DNA of 64,000 bases, taken from positions 19,343 to 83,342 of the forward strand of contig JANYCZ010000069.1 of NCBI GenBank assembly GCA_025360015.1, given 5' to 3'. This document shows, piece after piece, positions 48,055 through 57,603 of this stretch. Under the pieces are notes generated by a model. The model saw only the letters and a list, made by a program, of their open reading frames with translations, did no database searches and was not told the DNA's origin. The translations under genes and the position numbers were made by a program. Each line of letters starts with the position of its first letter. Position 1 is the first letter of the stretch. This stretch comes from Verrucomicrobiota bacterium. GTDB lineage: Bacteria; Verrucomicrobiota; Verrucomicrobiia; Verrucomicrobiales; Verrucomicrobiaceae.

Positions 48055-50510
48055 GCTTTCAATGCCTCAGCCTCCAGTTGCTCGCTCATGCGTCGCACCT
48101 TGTCAGCCCACTTCTCCGTGCTGACCTGCCCCTGCACCCACATCGCCCACAGCGGGAAAGAAAGCGGCGTGAGCCGTTCCGTCCGCCGCAAAATCAGCTT
48201 CATGTTCTGCGCCTGCATTAGCGTTTCCTGCAGCCGGCGCACTTCCAACTGCCGCTCGATGACCTCCCGCCGCGCCTGATCCAGCAGGCGGTTGTCCGGC
48301 TCGTACTGGGCAAACATGTCATAAAACAATCCACTCGATGCCTGCACCTGCCGCGTGGATTTGGCACTTCCCGGATACCCCTGAAAAACCAATCCGGCGA
48401 TGCGCGCAATCTCACGAAATTTACGCCGCGCGAGCTCCGTGGAGTTCAGGCATTCAAGAATGTCTTCGACCAGCATCGCTGGCGATAGCATCTCCCGCCA
48501 CGCCGCCTCATCAAGCTCCAGCGGTGTGGCTGTCGCCAGCGCAAATCCATAGTCATTCATCGTCAGCGCAAAGGATCGCGGCGACACCTTGCCGATCCGG
48601 TGCGCAGTCAGCACGGCCAGCCCCTCATGCGCCAGCCGCCCCGCAAAGGGGTAGATGAAATACAGCACGCCTTCGCGCGTCTCAGTCCATTCAATCAGCA
48701 GCTCATCCGGCTCAGGGATGAGCGACCACGCCGCCTGAATCTTCAGCACCGGCTCCGCAGCCTTCATCTCAGGCGAGTCAAACACGCCGCGCTTCGCCTC
48801 CGCCAGTTTCAGCCGCACGGACCGCGCGAGCTGGGTCGAGAGCGGCATCTTGCCACCCATCCACTGCGGAATAAGTCGCGCCGCTTTTTTGCTCTTCCTC
48901 ACCATTGCAGTCATTTCATGCACCCGCACAAACTCGAGCTGAAATCCTGCGAACGAGAAGCCATCCCCCGCTTTGAGCCGTGCGATGAACGATTCCTCGA
49001 TGCTCCCGAGATACGCGCCACGCACCACCCTCACCGACATCATGGCATCGCTCGTGATCGTGCCGATCGACATCCGGTGAAAGCGCGCGATGTCCGGCTG
49101 ATCCACGCTGAAAAAATCCCCGTCCTGCCGCACTCGGCGAAACTGCGGATACGCCTTCAGGCTCTGCCCGCCACGCGTCACAAAGTCGATCACCCATCGC
49201 CACTCCTCATCGCTCAGATCTCGAAAAGCATACGTCGAGCGGATCTCCGCCCGCGCCTGCTCTTCATGAAAACCACCGCCCAGCGCGAGGGTCACCACGT
49301 GCTGCACCAGCAGATCCAGCGGCCGCTCCACCGGCTCCCGCGCCTCCATCTCCCCACGCGTGATCGCATCGCGCACCGCCGCAAATTCCACAAGCTCCAG
49401 CGCGTGCGCCGGCACGCAAAAAATGCGGCTCACCGCGCGCGGCTGGTGCCCGCTGCGTCCCGCCCGTTGCAGCATGCGCGCCACGCCTTTGGGCGCGCCC
49501 ACCTGGATCACCTGCTCCACCGGTGAAAAATCCACGCCCAGATCCAGGCTCCCCGTGCAGACCACGCATTTCACCGTCCCCGCCCGCAGCCGCTCCTCCA
49601 CCGCCTCCCGCTGCTTCCGATCCACCGAGCCGTGATGCAGCGCCACATCCCCTCCCCAGTCAGGCCGCGCGCGTTGCAGGGCCTGAAACCAGATCTCCAC
49701 CTGCGAGCGCGTGTTTACAAACAGCAGCGTCGTCCGGCATTTCTCAATGCGCTTGATCACCTCCGGCAGCAGGCGCAGCCCCACATGCCCGCTCCACGGA
49801 AATCGCTCCATGCTGCGCGGGATCAGCGTCTTGAGTTCAAACTTCTTGCGCACCTGCGCCGAGATCAGTCTCGACTTCGCCGTCTTGATCGCCCCACCCA
49901 GCAGCACATGCAGCGCCTCGTCCAGATTTCCCAGCGTCGCGGACAGTCCCCACACCCGCAGCCCCGGTGCCCACTGCCTCAGCCGCGCCAGGCACAGCTC
50001 TGTCTGCACCCCCCGTTTCGATCCTACCAGTTCATGCCATTCATCCACGATCACACATCGCAGCGACGCAAATTTCTCCCGCGTGTCCGCATGCGTCAGC
50101 AGCAGGGACAGGCTCTCCGGGGTCGTCACCAGCGCCGTGGGAAATCGCCTGCGCTGTTTCTGCCGCGCCGCAGCGCTCGTGTCACCCGTGCGCAGCTCCA
50201 CCGTCCATGGCAGCCCCAGATCCACCACCGGCGCACGCAGAGACTCCACCGTGTCATTGGCCAGCGCGCGCAGCGGTGTCAGCCACAGCACACGCAGCGG
50301 CTCCGGCTTCTTCGGCCATGTCTCCCGCTCTGGATTTTCCTCCAGCCACTCCAGCACCGGCCCGCCCCACACCGCATAGGTTTTCCCCAGCCCCGTCGGC
50401 GCATGCACCAGCCCGCTCTCCCCCGCCAGAGAGGCCGCCCACGCCTCCTCCTGAAACGGAAAAGGCTTCCATCCCTTCGTTCGAAACCATTCCGACCACA
50501 GCGTCTTCAT
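48051..50510 (-). CDS. lhr: Ligase-associated DNA damage response DEXH-box helicase (Lhr-type)
   Basis: FPFQEEAWAASLAGESGLVHAPTGLGKTYAVWGGP, LWLTPLRALANDTVESL, VIVDEWHELVGSKRGVQTEL, WGLSATLGNLDEAL, VCTGSLDLGVDFSPVEQVIQVGAPKGVARMLQRAGRSGHQP. Confidence 0.9.
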   Translation of the reverse strand: MKTLWSEWFRTKGWKPFPFQEEAWAASLAGESGLVHAPTGLGKTYAVWGGPVLEWLEENPERETWPKKPEPLRVLWLTPLRALANDTVESLRAPVVDLGLPWTVELRTGDTSAAARQKQRRRFPTALVTTPESLSLLLTHADTREKFASLRCVIVDEWHELVGSKRGVQTELCLARLRQWAPGLRVWGLSATLGNLDEALHVLLGGAIKTAKSRLISAQVRKKFELKTLIPRSMERFPWSGHVGLRLLPEVIKRIEKCRTTLLFVNTRSQVEIWFQALQRARPDWGGDVALHHGSVDRKQREAVEERLRAGTVKCVVCTGSLDLGVDFSPVEQVIQVGAPKGVARMLQRAGRSGHQPRAVSRIFCVPAHALELVEFAAVRDAITRGEMEAREPVERPLDLLVQHVVTLALGGGFHEEQARAEIRSTYAFRDLSDEEWRWVIDFVTRGGQSLKAYPQFRRVRQDGDFFSVDQPDIARFHRMSIGTITSDAMMSVRVVRGAYLGSIEESFIARLKAGDGFSFAGFQLEFVRVHEMTAMVRKSKKAARLIPQWMGGKMPLSTQLARSVRLKLAEAKRGVFDSPEMKAAEPVLKIQAAWSLIPEPDELLIEWTETREGVLYFIYPFAGRLAHEGLAVLTAHRIGKVSPRSFALTMNDYGFALATATPLELDEAAWREMLSPAMLVEDILECLNSTELARRKFREIARIAGLVFQGYPGSAKSTRQVQASSGLFYDMFAQYEPDNRLLDQARREVIERQLEVRRLQETLMQAQNMKLILRRTERLTPLSFPLWAMWVQGQVSTEKWADKVRRMSEQLEAEALKA

Positions 50511-50676
50511 CCTTGCTCCCCCTCCCATGTCACCACGCGCACTCTCTCGGCAGCAATCGGGGGTGTCGCTTTCATGCACATCGGTTCCAGGCAGTTATCT
50601 TTCGACACATGCTCGAAAGTGGATGCATCAAGTTGTGTAGAACCTTCAACGCCGTGGGTGCGATTCCACTGCAGCC

Positions 50677-51213
50677 ATGAAAACCGTACGCTTCTCCCAG
50701 GTCGTGGCGAAGTGCGGCCATCCGGAAAGTCATCTCCTCCTCACAGACCCCAAGCAGGACCACGCCCTCCAGTCCGCGCTCAAAGCCAAACGCGTCATGA
50801 CCTTGATGCAGGCCTCCGTGGGAACAAAAAGCGACTGGGGCGAGCCCGGCTTTCATCCCGGCACCCATCGGCAATACCTCATCTTCCCGAAGTCCCTCGC
50901 CGCGTATGCCAGCAAAGCCGTCATCGGCATCAAGTACGAGCTGCTAAACGAAACAGAAGCCCCGCGTCCTCGCCCCAAAGCACCACCCCCTCCCAAAAAA
51001 GCCCCCATACGCGCCAAGCCTCCCAAAGCCATCAAGCCTCCACCTCCCGTTGAAAAAGAGCCCACCCCACCTGAGCCGCCACCGCGAAAGGTGAAGGACC
51101 AAGCCCCCGAGATCACCAGCCTCAAGCGCCAGGTGAAACGCGCCATGCAAGCCCTCGAAAAAGGCAAGCAAGTCGCCGCCTTCAGCCTCCTCCAAAAAAT
51201 CCTCGACGCCTGA
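50677..51213 (+). CDS. Hypothetical protein with Pro/Lys-rich linker
   Basis: MKTVRFSQVVAKCGHPESHLLLTDPKQDHALQSALKAKRVMTLMQAS...PRPRPKAPPPPKKAPIRAKPPKAIKPPPP. Confidence 0.65.
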   Translation: MKTVRFSQVVAKCGHPESHLLLTDPKQDHALQSALKAKRVMTLMQASVGTKSDWGEPGFHPGTHRQYLIFPKSLAAYASKAVIGIKYELLNETEAPRPRPKAPPPPKKAPIRAKPPKAIKPPPPVEKEPTPPEPPPRKVKDQAPEITSLKRQVKRAMQALEKGKQVAAFSLLQKILDA

Positions 51214-51326
51214 AAATCCACCGCGAGTAAACTCCAAAACTCATGCCCGCATGGCCCCTCATCGGCGCGGCGTGCAGACAGCAGCTCCTACGCCCCGCCG
51301 CATTCAGAAACGCGGCCGCCCTCAAC

Positions 51327-51584
51327 TCAATGCCCATGCCGCCGGTCCACCCCGAGCTGCTGATATAGCGGGCAATGCCCCGTCACCGCGCGGCGCGCCA
51401 GAGCCCCGCCCGCCAGACACAGCAGCCAGCGCGTCGGCCCCCACGCCTTCATTCCCGCGATCGCCAGTCCCACCCCCAGCGCCGCGCTCACCGCGCGTTC
51501 GTGGTCAGACAGATTCTTGATCAGCTCATTTCCGAGGCGATCCAATTCTGGCACATGAGCAAAAGGCTGGTGGGTAAGTGACAT
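51327..51584 (-). CDS. DUF2892-like inner membrane protein
   Basis: LSDHERAVSAALGVGLAIAGMKAWGPTRWLLCLAGGALARRAVTGHCPLYQQLGV. Confidence 0.75.
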   Translation of the reverse strand: MSLTHQPFAHVPELDRLGNELIKNLSDHERAVSAALGVGLAIAGMKAWGPTRWLLCLAGGALARRAVTGHCPLYQQLGVDRRHGH

Positions 51585-51890
51585 AAAAAGAGGGGGTTAA
51601 GTTCACTCACAAATCGCCACCCCCACTCACTCCGGATGTGCCCCCTCCACCTCGCCCCCAAGACGCCACCCTGACCCGCGCCTAAGTCCCTCTCTGAGAC
51701 CTCACCTCCCAAGCGCCCCAGCCACTTCTCAAACGCCCAGTCGGCCCACCTCTTCGAAAATCATAAATCATCAATCGTAAATCATAAATGCCCGCCCGCC
51801 CCTCCTCTCATCCTACCCCCTGACACCTCCCACCCATCCACTCGCCCCCTCGCCAGCGAATCAGAGGAACGCCCCCACCGGCGCTTCCCC

Positions 51891-52616
51891 ATGCACCCCG
51901 CCGACCCCTCCCCGCATCACGCCCCGGCAGACGACGCCGCGCCACGGGAGGCCCAGCCCCCCCCAGAGCCCACCGACAGCAGCGGCAGCCCCACCCGCCG
52001 CGAGTTCGTCGCCCAGATGAGCGCCTGCACCGCCGGCCTCCTCGCCTCCCCACTCCTCGCCCAGCAGACCCCCGAGGCCCCCGCCTTCACCGGCCCCGGC
52101 ACCCTCATGAAAATGGCCTTCAAGGTCAACGGCCACCTCTGCGATCTCGAAATCGACACCCGTACCACCCTGCTCGATGCCCTCCGCGAGCACCTCCACC
52201 TCACCGGCAGCAAGAAAGGCTGCGATCAGGGCCAGTGCGGCGCCTGCACCGTCCTCGTCGGCGGCCGCCGCATCGTCTCCTGCCTCACGCTGGCCGTCAT
52301 GCAGCAGGGCCACGACGTCACCACCATCGAAGGCCTCGGCACCCCCGACAAGCTCCACCCCATGCAGGCCGCCTTCGTCAAGCACGACGGCTTCCAGTGC
52401 GGCTACTGCACCCCCGGCCAGATCTGCTCCGCCGTCGCCATGCTCCGCGAAATCAAAGCCGGCATCCCCAGCCACGTCACCGAAGACCTCACCGCCTTCC
52501 CCCAGATGTCCCCCACCGAAATGCGCGAGCGCATGTCCGGCAATCTCTGCCGCTGCGGCGCTTACTCAAATATCGCCGAAGCCATCACCGAAGTCGAAAA
52601 GGAGGGCGTCCTATGA
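51891..52616 (+). CDS. Molybdenum-hydroxylase [2Fe-2S] subunit (PaoA/YagT-like) with Tat-type leader
   Basis: [48 protein letters not shown] and [18 protein letters not shown]...[18 protein letters not shown]. Confidence 0.92.
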   Translation: MHPADPSPHHAPADDAAPREAQPPPEPTDSSGSPTRREFVAQMSACTAGLLASPLLAQQTPEAPAFTGPGTLMKMAFKVNGHLCDLEIDTRTTLLDALREHLHLTGSKKGCDQGQCGACTVLVGGRRIVSCLTLAVMQQGHDVTTIEGLGTPDKLHPMQAAFVKHDGFQCGYCTPGQICSAVAMLREIKAGIPSHVTEDLTAFPQMSPTEMRERMSGNLCRCGAYSNIAEAITEVEKEGVL

Positions 52617-53572
52617 AAGCCTTCACCTTTGAGCACGCCAGGACCCCCGCCGAAGCCGCAGCCGCCGCCGCGCGTCACCCCGGTGCCAAGTTCGTCGCCG
52701 GCGGCACCAATCTCCTCGATCTCATGAAGCTGCAGATCGAAACCCCCACCCACCTCATCGACGTCAACGGCCTCGACCTCGACAAAATCGAAGCCACCCC
52801 CGACGGCGGCCTCCGCATCGGTGCCCTCGTCCGCAATACCGACCTCGCCGCAGACAAAGGCATCCGCCGTGATTACGCCGTCCTCTCCCGCGCCCTCCTC
52901 GCCGGAGCCAGCGGCCAGCTCCGCAACATGGCCACCACCGCCGGCAATCTCCTCCAGCGCACCCGCTGCCCCTACTTTTACGACACCGACCAGCCCTGCA
53001 ACAAACGCGCCCCCGGCACCGGCTGCGGCGCCCTCCTCGGCTTCAGCCGCCAGCACGCCATCATCGGCGTCAGCGCAGACTGCATCGCCACCCACCCCAG
53101 CGACATGGCCGTCGCCATGCGCGTCCTCGATGCCACCGTCCACACCATCAAGCCCGACGGCACCACCCGCCAGATCCCCATCGTCAATTTCCATCGCCTC
53201 CCCGGCAGCGAGCCCCAGCTCGATACCATCCTCGCCCCTGGCGAATTGATCACCTCCGTCACCCTTCCTCCCCCCCTCGGCGGCAGGCACGTCTATCTCA
53301 AAATCCGCGACCGCGCCTCCTACGCCTTCGCCCTCGTCTCCATCGCCGCCATCATCCAGCCCGATGGCACCGGCCGCGTCGCCGTCGGCGGCATCGCCCA
53401 CAAGCCCTGGCGCGTCGAAGCCGCAGAGGCCGATCTCCCCCGCGGAGCCAAAGCCTTCACCACCCGCCTCCTCGCCGGAGCCAAGCCCACCCCCGAAAAC
53501 GCCTTCAAACTCAAGCTCGTCGAGCGCGCCCTCGCCTCCGTCCTCGACGACCCCAAAGGCCCCCACCCGTAG
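52613..53572 (+). CDS. Molybdenum-hydroxylase FAD-binding subunit (PaoB/YagS-like)
   Basis: [101 protein letters not shown] overlap with upstream subunit. Confidence 0.92.
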   Translation: MKAFTFEHARTPAEAAAAAARHPGAKFVAGGTNLLDLMKLQIETPTHLIDVNGLDLDKIEATPDGGLRIGALVRNTDLAADKGIRRDYAVLSRALLAGASGQLRNMATTAGNLLQRTRCPYFYDTDQPCNKRAPGTGCGALLGFSRQHAIIGVSADCIATHPSDMAVAMRVLDATVHTIKPDGTTRQIPIVNFHRLPGSEPQLDTILAPGELITSVTLPPPLGGRHVYLKIRDRASYAFALVSIAAIIQPDGTGRVAVGGIAHKPWRVEAAEADLPRGAKAFTTRLLAGAKPTPENAFKLKLVERALASVLDDPKGPHP

Positions 53573-53643
53573 TCCGGAGCTTCTGAGTATTGCAGTCCCG
53601 GCTTCGTAGTCCGGAGCTTCTGAGTATTGTAGTCCCGGCTTCA
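53570..53643. repeat. Two tandem copies of a 37-bp repeat overlapping the stop codon of the FAD subunit
   Basis: TAGTCCGGAGCTTCTGAGTATTG(C/T)AGTCCCGGCTTC(G) x2. Confidence 0.9.
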
Positions 53644-53792
53644 GCCGGTTCCGGCCACCCAGCGTCCCGTAGCTCAATCCGTCCCGGTTGTGCGAAGCGC
53701 ACACCCCAAGGCTGGTAGGGAACCGCCCCCCAAAGTTGTCCAGTTGCGCCGCAACTGGAGCCCCCCACGTCTACCCCCCGCTCGTCCAAATC

Positions 53793-56357
53793 TCAAACGC
53801 TCGCTGCAACCCCGGCCCGCGCCAGATACGCCGCCGTCCGGCTCGCGCCCGCCCGCGCCACCTCCCCCGGAGTTCCCTCCGCAGCGATCCGCCCGCCCTC
53901 CTCCCCCGCTCCCGGACCCATGTCAATGATCCAGTCGCTAGCTGCAGCCACTTGCATGTCATGCTCCACCACGATCACCGTGTTGCCCGCTTCCACCAGG
54001 CCATCCAGTTGCATCATCAGTTTCTCCACATCGGCAGGATGCAGCCCCGTGGTCGGCTCGTCCAAAATATACAGCGTGCTGCCACGGCTGATCCGTTGCA
54101 GCTCAGTCGCCAGCTTGATTCGCTGCGCCTCACCACCGGAAAGCTCCGTCGCGGGCTGGCCCAGCCGCAGGTATCCCAGCCCCACTTGCTGCAGCACATG
54201 CAGCGGCCTCACCAGCGCCGCCTCATCCCCGAAGAAATCCGCCGCAGCATCCACCGTCAGGCCGAGTACTTCGGCTATGTTCTTATCCCGATATTTCACC
54301 TCCAGCGTCTTCTCATTATAGCGCGCACCGTGGCACTCCGGGCACGGAGCATACACACTCGGCAGAAACAGCAGCTCCACGAACACAAAGCCTTCGCCCG
54401 CGCATTTCTCGCAGCGCCCTTTGGCCACGTTGAATGAAAACCGCCCCGCATCGTACCCTCGGCTGCGTGCAGACTTCGTCGCCGCAAACACCCGCCGCAC
54501 ATGGTCAAAAAGCCCCGTGTACGTGGCCAGATTCGAGCGCGGGGTACGCCCGATCGCCTTCTGATCCACCCGCACCAGCCGCTTGATCGACTCCATCCCG
54601 CTGGCGATCTCGCCTCCCTCCGTCACCACCACCTCCCTCTCCAGTTCATCCTCTTCGCTGTCCTCGTCCAATGCTCCAGCGTTACCCAGATGCTTCGACA
54701 CCAGCTCCACCAGCACCTGGCTCACCAGGCTCGACTTCCCAGAGCCAGACACCCCCGTCACCGTCGTAAACACCCCCAGCGGAAAGGCCGCATCCAGCTC
54801 CCGCAGATTGTTGCGCGTCACTCCCGTCAGTCGCAGCCACCCCTGCGGTTCGCGCGGTGTGCGGCGCATGGGGGTGCTATCACCAAAAAGATGCGGCCGA
54901 GTTTGCGAGGCCGCTACGTTCGCCAGCCCCGGCAGCGGCCCGCTGTAGAGAATCTCCCCGCCTTGTTCTCCTGCCGCCGGCCCCACATCCACAATCCAGT
55001 CCGCACGCCGGATGATGTCCACCTCGTGCTCCACCACAAACAGCGAATTGCCCGACGCGATCAGCTTTTCCAGGGTCGCCAGCAGCGCCTCCGTGTCAGC
55101 CGGGTGCAGTCCCGCGCTGGGTTCGTCCAGCACATACACCACCCCGAAAAGATTGGACCTCACCTGCGTCGCCAGTCGCAGACGTTGCAGCTCTCCCGGA
55201 GAAAGCGTCGGCGTACTCCGGTCCAGCGAGAGATAGCCCAGCCCCAGATCCAGCAGCACGTCCAGCCGCGCACTCAGGTCCTGGGCGATCCGCTGGATCA
55301 CCACCGCCTTCTCCGGATGCTGCGTCACTAGCTTCGCCCAGCCCGGCGCCTTCGCCTCCGCATACGGTTGGAAAAGTGTCGCCACCTGCTTCAGCGGCAG
55401 GTTCGACACCGCCGTGATATCCAGTCCCGCAAACGTCACCGCCAGAGCCTCCGCACGCAGCCGCCGCCCCTCGCACACTCCGCACTCACTCGCCACCATG
55501 TAGCGCGACACCCGCTTCTTCATCGAGGCACTCTCCGTCTTCGCAAACGTCTCAATCACATAGCGCTTCGCCCCCGTGAACGTCCCCATGTAGCTCGGCT
55601 CCACCTTCGCCTTGATCGCCCTTCGTATCTGCTCGCGGTCCCACCCCGCATACACCGGCACCACCGGCTGTTCATCCGTGAAAAGCAGCCAGTCCCGGTC
55701 CTTCTTCGGCAGTTCACGCCACGGCTTGTCGATGTCATACCCCAGCGTCGTCACAATATCCCGCAGGTTCTGCCCGTGCCACGCCGGCGGCCACGCAGCG
55801 ATGGCCCGTTCGCGGATGCTCAGCGAATCGTCCGGCACCATCGACCCCTCCGTCACGTCATACACCCGCCCCAGCCCATGGCAGCGCGGGCACGCCCCCT
55901 CCGGCGTGTTCGGCGAAAACGATTCCGCATACAGCAGCGCCTGCCCTTTTGGATATTCCCCCCCGCGTGAATAAAGCATCCGCAGCAGATTCGACAGCGT
56001 CGTCACACTCCCCACCGATGATCGTGCCGTCGCCGTCCCCCGCTGCTGTTGCAACGCCACTGCAGGAGGCAGCCCCTCGATCTCATCCACCTCCGGCACC
56101 CCCATCTGATGAAACAGCCTCCGCGCATACGGCGCCACCGATTCCAGGTACCGACGCTGCGCCTCCGCATAGAGCGTCCCAAACGCCAGCGATGACTTCC
56201 CCGAACCCGACACCCCCGTAAAAACCACCAGCGCATCCCGCGGGATCTCCACATCAATGTTCTTCAGGTTATGCTCCCGCGCCCCACGCACCCGCACAAA
56301 TCGATGCGCCTCCTCCCCGCTCCGAGGAACAGCTAAACTGGAAGACGTCTGGGACAT
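53793..56357 (-). CDS. Excinuclease ABC subunit A-like ATPase, UvrA2 type (854 aa)
   Basis: [145 protein letters not shown]. Confidence 0.9.
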   Translation of the reverse strand: MSQTSSSLAVPRSGEEAHRFVRVRGAREHNLKNIDVEIPRDALVVFTGVSGSGKSSLAFGTLYAEAQRRYLESVAPYARRLFHQMGVPEVDEIEGLPPAVALQQQRGTATARSSVGSVTTLSNLLRMLYSRGGEYPKGQALLYAESFSPNTPEGACPRCHGLGRVYDVTEGSMVPDDSLSIRERAIAAWPPAWHGQNLRDIVTTLGYDIDKPWRELPKKDRDWLLFTDEQPVVPVYAGWDREQIRRAIKAKVEPSYMGTFTGAKRYVIETFAKTESASMKKRVSRYMVASECGVCEGRRLRAEALAVTFAGLDITAVSNLPLKQVATLFQPYAEAKAPGWAKLVTQHPEKAVVIQRIAQDLSARLDVLLDLGLGYLSLDRSTPTLSPGELQRLRLATQVRSNLFGVVYVLDEPSAGLHPADTEALLATLEKLIASGNSLFVVEHEVDIIRRADWIVDVGPAAGEQGGEILYSGPLPGLANVAASQTRPHLFGDSTPMRRTPREPQGWLRLTGVTRNNLRELDAAFPLGVFTTVTGVSGSGKSSLVSQVLVELVSKHLGNAGALDEDSEEDELEREVVVTEGGEIASGMESIKRLVRVDQKAIGRTPRSNLATYTGLFDHVRRVFAATKSARSRGYDAGRFSFNVAKGRCEKCAGEGFVFVELLFLPSVYAPCPECHGARYNEKTLEVKYRDKNIAEVLGLTVDAAADFFGDEAALVRPLHVLQQVGLGYLRLGQPATELSGGEAQRIKLATELQRISRGSTLYILDEPTTGLHPADVEKLMMQLDGLVEAGNTVIVVEHDMQVAAASDWIIDMGPGAGEEGGRIAAEGTPGEVARAGASRTAAYLARAGVAASV

Positions 56358-56540
56358 TCGGAAAAAATCGGTTCGAGGGGGGGGGACGAATGGGGGCGCT
56401 ACGAGTGAACAATGGGAAACGCTGAATCAGCTCGGGCATTCCCAAGTGAGTCACACGCTCCACCTCCATCAATCGCATCTCGCCCGTCCCGTGGTCTGCC
56501 ACCCGAAGAATCGAGAGCACGCTTCCCCACCCGCGCCCCA

Positions 56541-57100
56541 GCGCAAGGTAGGGCGGTTTGTCCCCAAGCCGCCGCCCGAACGTCTCCAAGCCCCAGCCCA
56601 CGCCCAGCGCAAGGTAGGCCGCCTTGTCCCCAAGCCGCCGCCCGAACGTCCCCAAGCCCCACCCGCGCCCAGCGCAAGGTAGGGCGGCTTGTCCCCAAGC
56701 CGCCGTCGAACGTCCCCAAGCCCCGCCCGCGCCCCAGCGCAAGGTAGGGCGGCTTGTCCTCAAGCCGCCGCCCGAACGTCTCCAAGCCCCACCCACGCCC
56801 AGCGGAGGTAGGGCGGCTTGTCCCCAAGCCGCCGCCGAACGTCCCCAAGCCCCACCCACGCCCAGCGCAGGTAGGCGGCTTGTCCCCAAGCCGCCGCCGA
56901 ACGTCCCCCAAGCCGCCGCCGAACGTCCCCCAGGCCCCGCCCGCTCCCAGCGCCGGTAGGGCGACTTGTCCCCAAGCCGCCGCCGAACGTCCCCAGGCCC
57001 CGCCCGCGCCCCAGCGCAAGGTAGGGCGGCTTGTCCTCAAGCCGCCGTCGAGCGTCCCCAGGCCCCCCGTAGGCCGCCTTGTCCCCGCCCCAGCCACCGC
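56541..57100. repeat. ~65-bp tandem repeat array (about 8.5 copies), each containing a GGCGGCTTG-TCCC-CAAGCCGCC-type hairpin
   Basis: Unit starts (GCGCAAGGTAGG or variant) at 56541, 56606, 56671, 56736, 56801, 56864, 56949, 57014. Confidence 0.92.
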
Positions 57101-57603
57101 TCGCACATCCGCCTAAGGCTGGCTCCACAATGACGAACTGGGAGAATCCTCATTTGTTAAGCAATCCTTAACAACTGCCACCGGCAGCTTGTCCCCAAGT
57201 CCCCGCCCGCACCTCTCAGCGCCTCCATCTCCCGCCACCACGCCCCGCACATGGATGGCGGAGCCATCCCAGCCTGTAGCGAGGCGGTTGAGCGCAACGA
57301 CACCCCTGGTCACGCGCACCAAAACGCCCCCAGCATCCTCTCGCATCCCCTAGCGATGCCAGCCCGAGCCATCGCCCAGCTCTCCCTCTCACCAACCCAC
57401 CACTCTCTCATTCTCATCGTCTTCTTCCCAGCATCCCCACGTACCATCTCCGCCGCCTCGCCTTTTCACTCTCTCCTCTTCCGACCTTGCCATGCAAAGC
57501 CTTCTCGGCTTTGATAAGAAAATCACCTCGTGGCGTGGAAGGCAATCAGCAAGAAATTGACTCCATTAGCCACTGAAACTCCCAACATCAGAAGAACAAC
57601 GCT

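Noticed and set aside
49632-51053. 473-aa plus-strand ORF
   Set aside because: Mostly antisense to lhr; Arg/Gln/His-rich.
52562-53704. 380-aa minus-strand ORF
   Set aside because: Antisense to the FAD subunit; Gly/Asp/Val-rich artefact.
56541-57100. CRISPR array
   Set aside because: Units are contiguous tandem repeats without unique spacers, and no cas genes are present.
56269-57116. Several ORFs ([16 protein letters not shown] repeats) through the 65-bp array, considered as a repeat protein
   Set aside because: Unit length 65 bp is not a multiple of 3, ORFs occur on both strands and in several frames, and no start context is evident.
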